A stretch of DNA of 64,000 bases from Methanolobus bombayensis (GTDB lineage: Archaea; Halobacteriota; Methanosarcinia; Methanosarcinales; Methanosarcinaceae). The DNA lies in NCBI RefSeq assembly GCF_017873415.1, contig NZ_JAGGKD010000007.1, positions 62,001-126,000 on the forward strand. The letters are read 5' to 3'. The notes under the pieces are model-generated. The model searched no databases, was not told the origin of the DNA, and saw nothing but the letters and a program-made list of their open reading frames with translations. Of the stretch, positions 10,478 through 19,064 are shown piece after piece. Positions within the stretch are counted from its first letter, which is position 1. The number at the start of each line of letters is the position of its first letter. Made by a program: the position numbers and the translations under genes.

Positions 10478-11395
10478 TTACCTGTTACGTTTGATTTCAA
10501 GCATTCTGTCAAGTGCGATCCTTGCTTTTGCACTAACGTCTTCAGGAACTGTGATCACATGCTGCATGTTCTCAAGTGAAAGCAATAGGGAATTAAGGTC
10601 TATGGCTTTCATTTCAGGACATACAGTAAATTCGGAGACATCGTAGAACTTCTTTTCAGGGTTATCTTTCTGTAGTCTGTGGATAATCCCTCTCTCTGTT
10701 GCAATGATGAATTCATCACCGTCGGTCTTGGCATATTCTACCATTCCTGTTGTGCTGAACACCTTATCTGCAAGATCAATGACATCTCTTCTGCATTCCG
10801 GATGTGCGAGTAGTTCTGCATCTGGATGTTCTTCCTTTGCTCTTAGCGCATCAGTGGTAAGTATCTGGTTGTGGGTCGGACAGTACCCGTTCCATGGGAT
10901 TATTCTTTTGTCGGTGAATCTTGATACATAGTCAGCCAGGTTCTTGTCCGGAACGAATAGTATTTCTTCTTCTTCAAGCGAGTTCACCACTTCCACAGCA
11001 TTTGCAGATGTACAGCAGATATCGCTTTCAGCTTTCACATCTGCTGTAGAATTGACATAACATACAACTGCAGCATATGGGTACTTTTTCTTTTCCTCGC
11101 GAAGCGCTTTGGTAGTCACCATTGAAGCCATAGGACACCCGGCATGGATCTCCGGTAAAAGCACTGTTTTTTCCGGGCTGAGGATGGTAGCACTTTCTGC
11201 CATGAAATGCACTCCGCAAAATACAATTACATCTGCTTCCTGCTCAGTAGCCTGTATGCTCAGGCCGAGCGAGTCGCCTGTAAAGTCTGCAATGTCCTGT
11301 ATTTCACCTCGTTCATAATTGTGGGCAAGGATAACTGCATTACGTTCTTCCTTTAATTTCAGTATCCTTTCAATGGTTTTTTGCTTGTCCTGCAT
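10478..11395 (-). CDS. nadA: Quinolinate synthase NadA
   Basis: This 305-residue protein condenses iminoaspartate with dihydroxyacetone phosphate to give quinolinate in de novo NAD synthesis. It shows the family pattern: [21 protein letters not shown] near the N-terminus and three cysteines that ligate the [4Fe-4S] cluster, in [18 protein letters not shown] and [10 protein letters not shown] placed the start at 11395 ([12 protein letters not shown]), which has AAAGGT nine bases upstream; the longer reading from 11431 lacks a ribosome site. It follows nadX, whose product supplies iminoaspartate, 71 bp downstream on the same strand. Confidence 0.95.
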   Translation of the reverse strand: MQDKQKTIERILKLKEERNAVILAHNYERGEIQDIADFTGDSLGLSIQATEQEADVIVFCGVHFMAESATILSPEKTVLLPEIHAGCPMASMVTTKALREEKKKYPYAAVVCYVNSTADVKAESDICCTSANAVEVVNSLEEEEILFVPDKNLADYVSRFTDKRIIPWNGYCPTHNQILTTDALRAKEEHPDAELLAHPECRRDVIDLADKVFSTTGMVEYAKTDGDEFIIATERGIIHRLQKDNPEKKFYDVSEFTVCPEMKAIDLNSLLLSLENMQHVITVPEDVSAKARIALDRMLEIKRNR

Positions 11396-11466
11396 GAGAT
11401 CATTACCTTTGAATTGCTTATTCACAGACAACTTGAATGCATATTTATCTGTGGATGTTCTTTATT

Positions 11467-12282
11467 TTATGTACCTGTCTGAATGGGGTTTGACAGTTTT
11501 TTCAGGGTGGCTATGGCTGAAAGGGATGCCAGGTAGCTGGTTTTTGGATTAGCTGGAGATGGAAGATTTTCTACTTTTGTTGTAAATTTGCCAAAAGAAC
11601 CTTCCACTGCTATTTCATGCACATTGCGTGTGAGTGCCGGATTTGCCACAATTTTAACTGTGGTCTTATCAAAACCAATTCCTGCAAGGCTGATGGTGGC
11701 AGCAACATTTACATTTGCAGGGAATTCTTTTACCGCCTCACTGGCAGGTCCTTCAAAGATGACCGTCTTACCGGCGATTGTGTCAAGATCGATATTGTTC
11801 CTGATAATATAGGGTGCACCTGCAAGTCCTCTGGGAGGTTTCTGTGTTGTGAGTGTGACTGAATATATTTCCTCTGCAGAGGCTGATTTAAGACCATCTA
11901 TTCCTACAATTGCTCCTGATGGAAGATACACTTTGCAGTTATTTTCCCTTGCAAGTTCTTCTATGGTCCTATACAGATTCTCATCTGAGAATGCACCAAT
12001 ACTCATTATCATAACGTCACAATGTGCGTGAAGTGCTGTGGGAATTATCTCATAGACTGCTTTTTGTGAGGCACACTCAACCAGCAGATCTATATTTTTT
12101 ATCATTTCAGCAGCTTCCATCACCTGAGGTTTTGACCTTTTTAATTCAGATAAAAGGTTTTCAACATCATCAAGATTCCTGTCGTAAATAGCTACAAGCT
12201 CTGCTTCAATAGTTCCATTATCAATTGCTTTGCATATGGTAGTGCCTATTGTTCCGCAGCCGATGAGTCCTATTCTGAGCAT
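11467..12282 (-). CDS. nadX: L-aspartate dehydrogenase NadX
   Basis: A 271-residue NAD(P)-dependent dehydrogenase that oxidises L-aspartate to iminoaspartate, replacing the oxygen-dependent NadB route, as expected in an anaerobe. The Rossmann motif is GLIGCGTIGTTIC at the N-terminus; family segments include VECASQKAV, VMSIGAFSD, LPSGAIVGIDGL, TTQKPPRGLAG, and NVNVAATISLAG, with the C-terminal VENLPSPANPKTSYLA block. It is the first gene of the nadX-nadA-prenyltransferase run and is divergent from nadC across 138 bp. Confidence 0.94.
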   Translation of the reverse strand: MLRIGLIGCGTIGTTICKAIDNGTIEAELVAIYDRNLDDVENLLSELKRSKPQVMEAAEMIKNIDLLVECASQKAVYEIIPTALHAHCDVMIMSIGAFSDENLYRTIEELARENNCKVYLPSGAIVGIDGLKSASAEEIYSVTLTTQKPPRGLAGAPYIIRNNIDLDTIAGKTVIFEGPASEAVKEFPANVNVAATISLAGIGFDKTTVKIVANPALTRNVHEIAVEGSFGKFTTKVENLPSPANPKTSYLASLSAIATLKKLSNPIQTGT

Positions 12283-12380
12283 TTTAGATCCCTGAAAATC
12301 AAAGTATTAAGTACTGGAGTTAGAGTTTGTTGATTACTGCTTATATTGATTGGTTAAGTAGATTTTGCTTATTATGCTGG

Positions 12381-12395
12381 AAGAATATAAATCCC
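12381..12395 (+). promoter_or_regulatory. TATA promoter of nadC, probably leaderless mRNA
   Basis: AAGAATATAAATCCC is a good archaeal TATA element centred about 33 bp before the nadC ATG. Archaeal transcription starts roughly 25 bp downstream, which leaves only some 5-10 nt of leader, and no Shine-Dalgarno is visible before the ATG. Confidence 0.5.
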
Positions 12396-12420
12396 TTTAC
12401 CATACATATTCACAGATAAT

Positions 12421-13263
12421 ATGATGTACACACACGAGATTGAAAGTTTTCTGGAAGAAGACCTTGGTTATAATGATATATCATGCACACTTGTTCCTGA
12501 TCATGACATTGAAGCCATTATTTTCACAAAAGAGGACTGTACCCTTGCAGGACTGGACATTGCAATGTCATTCTTTGATTATTTAGGTATACAATATTCT
12601 ACGGACTATTCAAATGGCGAAAGAATATCAGCTAATGATGTTATCTTTTCCCTGAGCGGAAGTTCTCTCTCAATTCTAAGGACCGAAAGGCTGGTTCTTA
12701 ATTTTCTCGGACATCTCTGTGGAATAGCAACTAATGCAAGCAGATGTGTGAGTATAGTGCAAAAACATTCGAATTCAAGAATAGCGTGCACCAGAAAAAC
12801 CACTCCCGGTCTTCGCAAATATGAGAAAATGGCTGTCATTGCCGGGGGAGGCGATCCTCACAGGTTTAATCTCACTGATACTATCATGATAAAGGACAAT
12901 CATGTGAAGCTCATGGGTGTGGAAGGTGCCATAAGATCAGCAAAGGATAAGGCAGGTTTTACTCAAAAAATCGAGGTTGAAGTGGAATCATCAGATGATG
13001 CTCTAAAAGCTGCGCAGAAAGGAGCAGATATCATAATGCTTGACAATATGGGTCCGCAGGAAGTAAAAGATACTGTTGATCTCCTCAAAACCTCATCAAT
13101 TCCTGAACACATCATTATTGAGGTTTCAGGAGGAATCAATATGGATAATCTGGAAAAGTATGCTAAGACCGGAGTAGATGTAATTTCCATGGGTTCTCTT
13201 ATTCACAAATCACAATGGATAGATGTCAGCCTTGAATTAATTGATGAACATAAGTGCAAATGA
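12421..13263 (+). CDS. nadC: Nicotinate-nucleotide pyrophosphorylase NadC
   Basis: A 280-residue quinolinate phosphoribosyltransferase, which converts quinolinate and PRPP to nicotinate mononucleotide. The diagnostic blocks are EDLGYNDISC, RTERLVLNFLGHLCGIAT, ACTRKTTPGLRKYEKMAV, GGGDPHRFNLTDTIMIKDNH, VEVESSDD, IIMLDNMGP and EVSGGINMDNL. The arginine and lysine residues in TRKTTPGLR and IKDNH are the substrate-binding ones in this family. It completes the NAD pathway with divergent nadX-nadA. Two adjacent ATGs (12421, 12424) are possible starts; no ribosome site is seen, consistent with a leaderless transcript. Confidence 0.94.
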   Translation: MMYTHEIESFLEEDLGYNDISCTLVPDHDIEAIIFTKEDCTLAGLDIAMSFFDYLGIQYSTDYSNGERISANDVIFSLSGSSLSILRTERLVLNFLGHLCGIATNASRCVSIVQKHSNSRIACTRKTTPGLRKYEKMAVIAGGGDPHRFNLTDTIMIKDNHVKLMGVEGAIRSAKDKAGFTQKIEVEVESSDDALKAAQKGADIIMLDNMGPQEVKDTVDLLKTSSIPEHIIIEVSGGINMDNLEKYAKTGVDVISMGSLIHKSQWIDVSLELIDEHKCK

Positions 13264-13310
13264 ACTTGTTGCATTTGTTTTTGCATAAATTTTAAAAATA
13301 ATCATAATCA

Positions 13311-13325
13311 TAAGGTTTATATTAA
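13311..13325 (+). promoter_or_regulatory. TATA promoter of the exported protein gene
   Basis: TAAGGTTTATATTAA has the purine-rich BRE-like AAGG directly before TTTATATT. It lies about 60 bp upstream of the ATG at 13381. Confidence 0.5.
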
Positions 13326-13380
13326 TAACTGCGTATTTTAGCTGAAAAACAAAATCAAATTCTGATTATTTGAGGAAAAC

Positions 13381-14643
13381 ATGATCCGAGTTACTCGTCT
13401 ACTGGTTATTTCTTTGTGCATGGTTTTCTTCTGTCTGGCACTGACAGGAAATGCTGCGGCAGTAGAGATTTACAATGGTTCCATTACAATGGGCGATGGT
13501 TACCAGTTGAATAATTTTGTTATTGATGTAACAGATGCTTTCCCGAGTGCAGAATCTGCGTCATTCTATGTATACGAGAATGGTGATGAGGTGGATAGCT
13601 TCCTTATAAATGAAGGAGATTCCTATGAATTTGATTTTGAAGACGATGCAGAAGTGGAAGTCTCTCTCATATCTGTAAGTAGTGGTACGCTTCCTGTTGT
13701 CAGGTTATCCATAGTTGTTAATAACTATCGTGTAAGTGACCTTTTTGAGAGCACTATTATTGATGGCGGTCATGAATATGCTACTTATTCCGGGACACCT
13801 GAACTTGAAATTATTAAATCAGTGGACAAATCTGAAATTAATGTAGGCGAAGTTGTGCGTGTGACCGTCACTGTTGAAAATACCGGTGATGATGACGCTG
13901 TGGATGTTGTTTTTTCTGATCCTCAGCAAGCGAAGTTCATTTTAGTCGACAATATTCTGGGTGATCCTGGCAAGATTGATGTGGAAGATGGTGACTCTGT
14001 AAAAAAGATATATGTCTATGACCTGAAAGCTACTGAAGCTGGTACATTTTCACTGAATCCGGTGACAGCCAGCTTTACGAATGAAGCAGGTCTGGATTTT
14101 GATGACACTTCATCAAATTCTCCGACAGTGATAGTAAATGCAGGCGAGGATCTGGTAAATGCTGATCTCGAATTCACAACTACTCTTGATAAATATACTG
14201 TCAGCCGCAATGATGAGATACAGGGGACTGTCACGATAAAGAACAATGGTGATGCTCCTGCAACAGCTGTCACAGTGGATTTTATAATTCCGGATGGACT
14301 TGAATTCCAGGGTGGTTCAGGTATAGAAGTGATATCCAGTGTACCTACTATTTATCTTGAGTCCTTTGGTGTACAGCAGGAGAAAGAATTTACCTTTTCA
14401 TTAAAAGCCGCTGAAGTTGGAACATATACCCTTTCAATGGAAAACAGCTATCTTTTTGATAATGGAGTAGACACACAACTTGAAGAAGTCTCGTCAGAGT
14501 CTGTAACAAATAAGATATACGTTGTAAAGGGAGAATATGATTACCTTTTTGAGCAGCCTATTTATGTTTATGCAATACCTCTGATAATTATTGGAGCTAT
14601 TGTGGGTTGGATATATCACAGGCACAAACAATATAAGTTCTGA
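13381..14643 (+). CDS. Exported, membrane-anchored protein with CARDB/DUF11-like beta domains
   Basis: A 420-residue surface protein. A signal peptide (about 1-28, LVISLCMVFFCLALTGNAAA) is followed by an N-terminal beta-rich domain and two repeats of the DUF11/CARDB type (starting near LEIIKSVDKSEINVGEVVRV and LEFTTTLDKYTVSRNDEIQG), each ending in NTGDDDA or NNGDAPA turns. A single C-terminal helix (IYVYAIPLIIIGAIVGWIYH) with a basic HRHKQYK tail anchors it in the membrane. Such COG1361-like proteins are found outside the archaeal cell, close to the S-layer. It resembles the exported partners of the ABC modules at 24-37 kb but has no ABC gene beside it. Function is unknown. Confidence 0.8.
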   Translation: MIRVTRLLVISLCMVFFCLALTGNAAAVEIYNGSITMGDGYQLNNFVIDVTDAFPSAESASFYVYENGDEVDSFLINEGDSYEFDFEDDAEVEVSLISVSSGTLPVVRLSIVVNNYRVSDLFESTIIDGGHEYATYSGTPELEIIKSVDKSEINVGEVVRVTVTVENTGDDDAVDVVFSDPQQAKFILVDNILGDPGKIDVEDGDSVKKIYVYDLKATEAGTFSLNPVTASFTNEAGLDFDDTSSNSPTVIVNAGEDLVNADLEFTTTLDKYTVSRNDEIQGTVTIKNNGDAPATAVTVDFIIPDGLEFQGGSGIEVISSVPTIYLESFGVQQEKEFTFSLKAAEVGTYTLSMENSYLFDNGVDTQLEEVSSESVTNKIYVVKGEYDYLFEQPIYVYAIPLIIIGAIVGWIYHRHKQYKF

Positions 14644-14723
14644 TGTGAGAGTTACACTTAATGTACTATAACTAATCACAAGATTTATTTGATTATAATT
14701 ATATTATCGTTCGGAGGAATAAT

Positions 14724-15830
14724 TTGCTCAACATACTCATCGTTGGTAACGGTCAATGCGGAAATCGCATACTGGATGCTATAAACAGGGAAGCTTTCGG
14801 TAAAAAAAGCCGTCTTGCCAAATTCTATTCTCAACAAAAATACAAAAGCAATGTACAGACCATTGCTATCAACACAGCAGTGAATGATCTTAAAGAGATG
14901 AAATTCACAAAAGCAAAGGACAGGATACACATCCCTCATCTGCATGGAGTCGGAGCAAACAGAAATGTTGGAAAACATGTTTTTGAGGAGAACAGGACCC
15001 ATATCATGCGCCAGATCGAGGAACGAGGTAATTTTGATGTGTGTTTTGTTTTAACATCCGCATCCGGTGGAACAGGTTCTTCTTTTACTCCAATGCTTGT
15101 AAAAGAGTTAAAGGAACGGTTTGATTATCCTGTATACGCTGTAGTTGTCCTTCCATTCAGGGAAGAAGGAACTCTCTATCTTCAAAATGCTGCTTTCTGC
15201 TTGAGAGATGTCCGTGAAAGTGGCGTTGATGGTATTATCCTTGCTGATAACCAGTTCCTGAAACAGATGGGTGGTAACGTAGAATCTGCATATAATGGCA
15301 TTAATGACATGATTGCCAAACGTCTTTTGTTCCTTCTTGACGCACTTGACAGCGAGATGATGATGGTAACTGATCTCGGTGACTTTAAGACAGTTATGAA
15401 CGGTGGTGCGGGACTTGCAACAATTGGTTTCTATGAAGCAGAAACTGACATGCCTGTAAGAAGCGCAATTCAGAAAGCACTTTCTCCTTCAGGTCTTCTG
15501 TTCTCAAGTGATGTTTATAAAGAGGCAAGCAGGGCAATGGTTATCATCAGGGGTGACAAGGAACACCTCAGCATAGATGAGATATCAACGGAAGTTGAGA
15601 AACTATCAAGTGCAGTAGGTCATGTTTTTAAAGGTATTATAGTAAGGAACGGAGAGCTTCCTCAGGTGCTTGCAGTGCTTACGCTTGAATCTGCATCTGA
15701 ACTTGAAGACCTATATTCCATTGCAGTGGATGCCATAAAATATGAGCGTGACAAGAAAGAGCGTGTGGCTACAGTCAAGGACGTAGATCGTGCATTTTCA
15801 CAGATAGACGGAATGGACCCATCTTACTGA
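14724..15830 (+). CDS. Tubulin/FtsZ superfamily protein, CetZ-like
   Basis: A 368-residue GTPase of the tubulin/FtsZ superfamily. The nucleotide-binding pattern includes the N-terminal ILIVGNGQCGNRI and the glycine-rich T4 signature TSASGGTGSSF; the sequence VVLPFREEG and the central helix region around NGINDMIAKRLLFLLDAL follow the superfamily layout. It differs from cell-division FtsZ, in which T4 is normally GGGTGTG, and resembles CetZ, which governs cell shape in haloarchaea. The catalytic T7-type motif is not obvious by eye. The start is TTG at 14724 with GGAGGAAT upstream. The role in this methanogen is unknown. Confidence 0.8.
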   Translation: MLNILIVGNGQCGNRILDAINREAFGKKSRLAKFYSQQKYKSNVQTIAINTAVNDLKEMKFTKAKDRIHIPHLHGVGANRNVGKHVFEENRTHIMRQIEERGNFDVCFVLTSASGGTGSSFTPMLVKELKERFDYPVYAVVVLPFREEGTLYLQNAAFCLRDVRESGVDGIILADNQFLKQMGGNVESAYNGINDMIAKRLLFLLDALDSEMMMVTDLGDFKTVMNGGAGLATIGFYEAETDMPVRSAIQKALSPSGLLFSSDVYKEASRAMVIIRGDKEHLSIDEISTEVEKLSSAVGHVFKGIIVRNGELPQVLAVLTLESASELEDLYSIAVDAIKYERDKKERVATVKDVDRAFSQIDGMDPSY

Positions 15831-15939
15831 GTCTTTTCTTCTTTTTTACTTTTTTATTATATCTGCATTGAATTTCTTTTTTCCTAATCACATACATTGA
15901 AATAGTCTAAATCCAAATAAAGTTATCAGAGGTTTTTAT

Positions 15940-16635
15940 TTGGCTGACGATAATGGTTCCTTCATTATACAGACAAGGGGACTCTCCAAGATATATATGG
16001 ATGGAGTTGAAGTACGTGCTCTTGACAATGTAGACCTTGATATCAAAAAAGGTGAGTTTCTTTCAATTATTGGTCCGTCTGGCTCCGGAAAGAGTACTCT
16101 TCTCCACATGATAGGGATTCTTGATACTCCCAGTTCTGGAAGTATAACCATAGATGGAAAGGTTGTTACTGAAATGTCGGAAAAAGATCGTTCAAGGGTC
16201 CGTAATGAAGTATTGGGATTCATATTTCAGTATCACCATCTAATGCCTGATTTCAATGCTCTTGAAAATGTCATGATGCCTCTTCTGATTGGTGGCATGA
16301 AACGCAGTGAGGCTAAAAAGATTGCAGCAGGTCTTCTTGAGGAAGTAGGTTTGGGGGATCGTATGGATCATCTTCCGAATCAGCTTTCGGGAGGTCAGGC
16401 CCAGAGAGTTGCAATTGCAAGAGCTCTTGCCAACAGTCCCGGAATCGTTATAGGTGATGAACCAACCGGGAATCTTGATACCAAATCCAGTGACAGGATA
16501 TACGAATTGCTCAGAAAGCTTAACCGTGACAGGGGACAAACCTTTATTCTTGTTACTCATGATGAGGAAATGGCCAGAAAAACAGATCGTATTATCAGAA
16601 TAGTAGACGGGCGTATATCATCAGATTCTGTATAA
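15940..16635 (+). CDS. LolD-like ABC transporter ATPase
   Basis: A 231-residue ATPase with Walker A GPSGSGKST, Q-loop FQYHHLMPDFNALENVMMPL, signature LSGGQAQRVAIARAL, Walker B GIVIGDEPTGNLD and H-loop VTHDEE. The Q-loop segment is strikingly like bacterial LolD, the ATPase of the lipoprotein-releasing LolCDE complex. Its membrane partner is not adjacent; the LolC/E-like permeases at 21.2 and 23.0 kb are candidates. It starts with TTG at 15940 after an AGAGGT motif and is followed 28 bp later by the PPC-domain gene, probably in one transcript. Substrate unknown; archaea have no outer membrane, so lipoprotein release in the bacterial sense does not apply. Confidence 0.9.
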   Translation: MADDNGSFIIQTRGLSKIYMDGVEVRALDNVDLDIKKGEFLSIIGPSGSGKSTLLHMIGILDTPSSGSITIDGKVVTEMSEKDRSRVRNEVLGFIFQYHHLMPDFNALENVMMPLLIGGMKRSEAKKIAAGLLEEVGLGDRMDHLPNQLSGGQAQRVAIARALANSPGIVIGDEPTGNLDTKSSDRIYELLRKLNRDRGQTFILVTHDEEMARKTDRIIRIVDGRISSDSV

Positions 16636-16663
16636 TTGTCTGTCTGGTAAAAAAGGTGGTCTT

Positions 16664-17116
16664 ATGGAATATTCACAGGGCAATATCGGAAGAGTTTTTA
16701 CTGTTCGTCTGGATCAGGGTGATGACATTCTTAAGGAACTTGAAGGTCTTGCAGTTTCCGAGGATATTAGATCGGCAATGTTCATGATGCTAGGTGCTGT
16801 GAAAGAAGCCAATCTTGTGGTTGGGCCTAAAGAAAATATTGTTCCACCTGATCCACAGTGGTCTCGGCTCAGAGATGTGCATGAGCTTATAGGGATTGGT
16901 AACATATTCCGGGAATATGGGACCGGTAAACCAAAGATACATCTTCATTCAGCAGCAGGGCGTGGTGAATCTACAAAAACAGGATGTCTGCGTGAAAGCA
17001 GTGAAGTTTTCATGGTTGTAGAGATATTTATAATGGAAATATCCGGAATATCTGCAAGCAGGATTTTCGATCCGGATAGAGGCTTTGCTCCTGTTAGTTT
17101 TCCGGATGAAAGCTGA
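16664..17116 (+). CDS. PPC-domain (DUF296) protein
   Basis: A 150-residue single-domain protein of the PPC/DUF296 family, named after the plant AT-hook PPC proteins. Typical segments are FTVRLDQGDDILKELEGLA near the start, MLGAVKEANLVVG, GNIFREYGTGKPKIHLH, and SSEVFMVVEIFIMEISG. Prokaryotic members form trimers and their function is not established. The ATG at 16664 is preceded by AAGGTGG. It directly follows the LolD-like ATPase gene. Confidence 0.8.
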   Translation: MEYSQGNIGRVFTVRLDQGDDILKELEGLAVSEDIRSAMFMMLGAVKEANLVVGPKENIVPPDPQWSRLRDVHELIGIGNIFREYGTGKPKIHLHSAAGRGESTKTGCLRESSEVFMVVEIFIMEISGISASRIFDPDRGFAPVSFPDES

Positions 17117-17145
17117 ATAATCAAATTTGTTGCAGTTTCAGATCT

Positions 17146-17532
17146 TTATTGTCCGTTACTGCTGAGTTCCTTGAGTTGCTCAAGGGCTTCAACCATTTCC
17201 ATGTTCTTTTTGAGAGCCTTTGATTCAAAGGTCTTGACTATTTCATCAAAAGGTACAATGAGTTTGTAATATTTGACAGGTCTTCCTTTGTCAGTATTCT
17301 TTTTCTCGCTTCTTTCTTCTATCCATCCTCTTTCCCTTAAAGGACGCATAGCTATACTGACTTCCGGTTGTCTGAGACCCGATGCCTGTTCAATGTTCTG
17401 TGATGTAAGTTCATTTCCACATACAAGACATGCAATAGAAATGGCTTCGGTTCTGGGTACTTCCAGTCCCTGCAAGAGCTCAATTATTTCATAGCCTTTT
17501 CCGCTTAAAAGATCAGTATCTCCGCTTTTCAT
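17146..17532 (-). CDS. Winged-helix transcriptional regulator (TrmB/MarR-like)
   Basis: A 128-residue putative DNA-binding protein. The helix-turn-helix segment is around residues 25-80 (ISIACLVCGNELTSQNIEQA then GLRQPEVSIAMRPLRERGWI), followed by a basic wing (EKKNTDKGRPVKYYKL) and a C-terminal helix, perhaps for dimerisation. It lies between the PPC gene (convergent) and enolase (divergent), so it may regulate itself or enolase, but this is only positional inference. Confidence 0.75.
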   Translation of the reverse strand: MKSGDTDLLSGKGYEIIELLQGLEVPRTEAISIACLVCGNELTSQNIEQASGLRQPEVSIAMRPLRERGWIEERSEKKNTDKGRPVKYYKLIVPFDEIVKTFESKALKKNMEMVEALEQLKELSSNGQ

Positions 17533-17702
17533 TTGGTTACTATAATACTTTTAAGTTTATATAATTTATGTAAATATAATTTTATTAAACCAGATAGGTT
17601 TACAATCCTGCGATTCAAGCGGTGACTAGAAATGAAGTGAACGGTAACAATATATACAGTAATTGCAAAGTAGGTGTAGAATCAAGTCAAAGGTGGAATA
17701 GG

Positions 17703-18977
17703 ATGCCGTATATTGATGATGACAAAAGCTATAAGATAAAAAAGATTCACGCACGTGAGATTCTTGACTCCAGAGGAAACCCTACAGTTGAAGTAGATGT
17801 TTATACTTCAAACGGATTTGGAAGGGCAAGTGTTCCTTCAGGTGCTTCTACAGGAAGTAATGAAGCACTTGAGTTACGCGACAAGGAAGAACGCTACCTT
17901 GGAAAGGGTGTACTTGATGCAGTTGACAATGTCAACACTGCTATTGAGGCAGAGCTTCTGGGCATGGATGTCAGGAAGCAGCGCGAGATCGATGGTCTTA
18001 TGCTGGCGCTTGACGGTACTGAGAACAAGATGGAACTTGGTGCAAATGCAATCCTTGGTGTTTCTATGGCAGTTGCAAGGGCAGCAGCAGATTCACTCAA
18101 CATGCCACTTTATCGTTATCTTGGCGGCATAAACGCATATACTCTCCCTGTTCCTACAATGAACGTCCTTAACGGTGGAAAACACGCAGGAAACGCACTT
18201 TCCATTCAGGAGTTCATGATACAGCCAAAAGGTGCGGGGACCTATTCCGAAGCACTGCGTATGGGTACTGAAACATATCATGCACTTGGTAAGATACTCG
18301 AAGGAAAATATGGCGGCTCAGCAACAAACGTCGGTTATGAGGGTGGATATGCGCCATCTATTGAAATGACCCACGATGCCCTTGATGCTCTTGTGAGTGC
18401 AATTGAGGAAGCAGGATACACAGAGACCGAGATAAGCATCGGGCTTGATGCAGCAGCTTCAGAATTCTTTGACGGTGAGAACTATTCAATCGATGGTAAG
18501 CTCTTAAAACCTGCTGAACTTGTTGATTATTACCTTGAACTTATTGAGTCATATCCGATTATTCTTATTGAAGACCCATTCCATGAGGAATCATTCGATG
18601 ATTTCGTGAGCCTTACAAACGATGCATGGGACACATTCATTGTTGGTGACGACCTTTTTGTAACAAACGTAGACCGTCTTGTAAAGGGTGTTGAAATGGG
18701 TGCTGCAAATTCACTTCTCCTGAAGGTCAACCAGATAGGTTCACTTTCAGAGGCATTCGATGCAGCTAACATGGCAAACCGCAGTGGTTACAGTGTTGTT
18801 GTAAGTCATCGTTCCGCTGAGACCGAGGACACAACGATCGCTGATATTTCAGTTGCAATCGGTGCAGACCTTATCAAGACAGGAGCACCAGCAAGAAGTG
18901 AGCGTACTGCAAAATACAACCAGCTCCTCAGAATTGAAGAGGACCTTGGTGAAGCAGCACGTTATATGCAGATTTGA
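17703..18977 (+). CDS. eno: Enolase
   Basis: A 424-residue enolase interconverting 2-phosphoglycerate and phosphoenolpyruvate; in methanogens it works in gluconeogenesis and glycogen breakdown. The family signatures are clear: HAREILDSRGNPTVEVDV, the flexible loop VPSGASTGSNEALELRD, the metal ligands in IGLDAAASEF, LIEDPFHEE and VGDDLFVTN, and the catalytic lysine region LLKVNQIGSLSEA followed by VVSHRSAETEDTTIAD. I chose the ATG at 17703, seven bases after AAAGGTGG; an upstream GTG at 17622 adds an atypical leader. Confidence 0.96.
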   Translation: MPYIDDDKSYKIKKIHAREILDSRGNPTVEVDVYTSNGFGRASVPSGASTGSNEALELRDKEERYLGKGVLDAVDNVNTAIEAELLGMDVRKQREIDGLMLALDGTENKMELGANAILGVSMAVARAAADSLNMPLYRYLGGINAYTLPVPTMNVLNGGKHAGNALSIQEFMIQPKGAGTYSEALRMGTETYHALGKILEGKYGGSATNVGYEGGYAPSIEMTHDALDALVSAIEEAGYTETEISIGLDAAASEFFDGENYSIDGKLLKPAELVDYYLELIESYPIILIEDPFHEESFDDFVSLTNDAWDTFIVGDDLFVTNVDRLVKGVEMGAANSLLLKVNQIGSLSEAFDAANMANRSGYSVVVSHRSAETEDTTIADISVAIGADLIKTGAPARSERTAKYNQLLRIEEDLGEAARYMQI

Positions 18978-19012
18978 ACTGAATAACAGTTCAAACCTGA
19001 TTTTCTCTTTTC
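18973..19012 (+). terminator. Enolase terminator
   Basis: TTTGAACTG and CAGTTCAAA form a perfect 9-bp stem with a 5-nt loop, overlapping the stop codon, and are followed by a T-rich tract (GATTTTCTCTTTTCC). Confidence 0.65.
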
Positions 19013-19064
19013 CTATTTTTGAATCGTTTATTTTCTTAAGTTAAAAAAGGTAAAAGGCTTTTAG

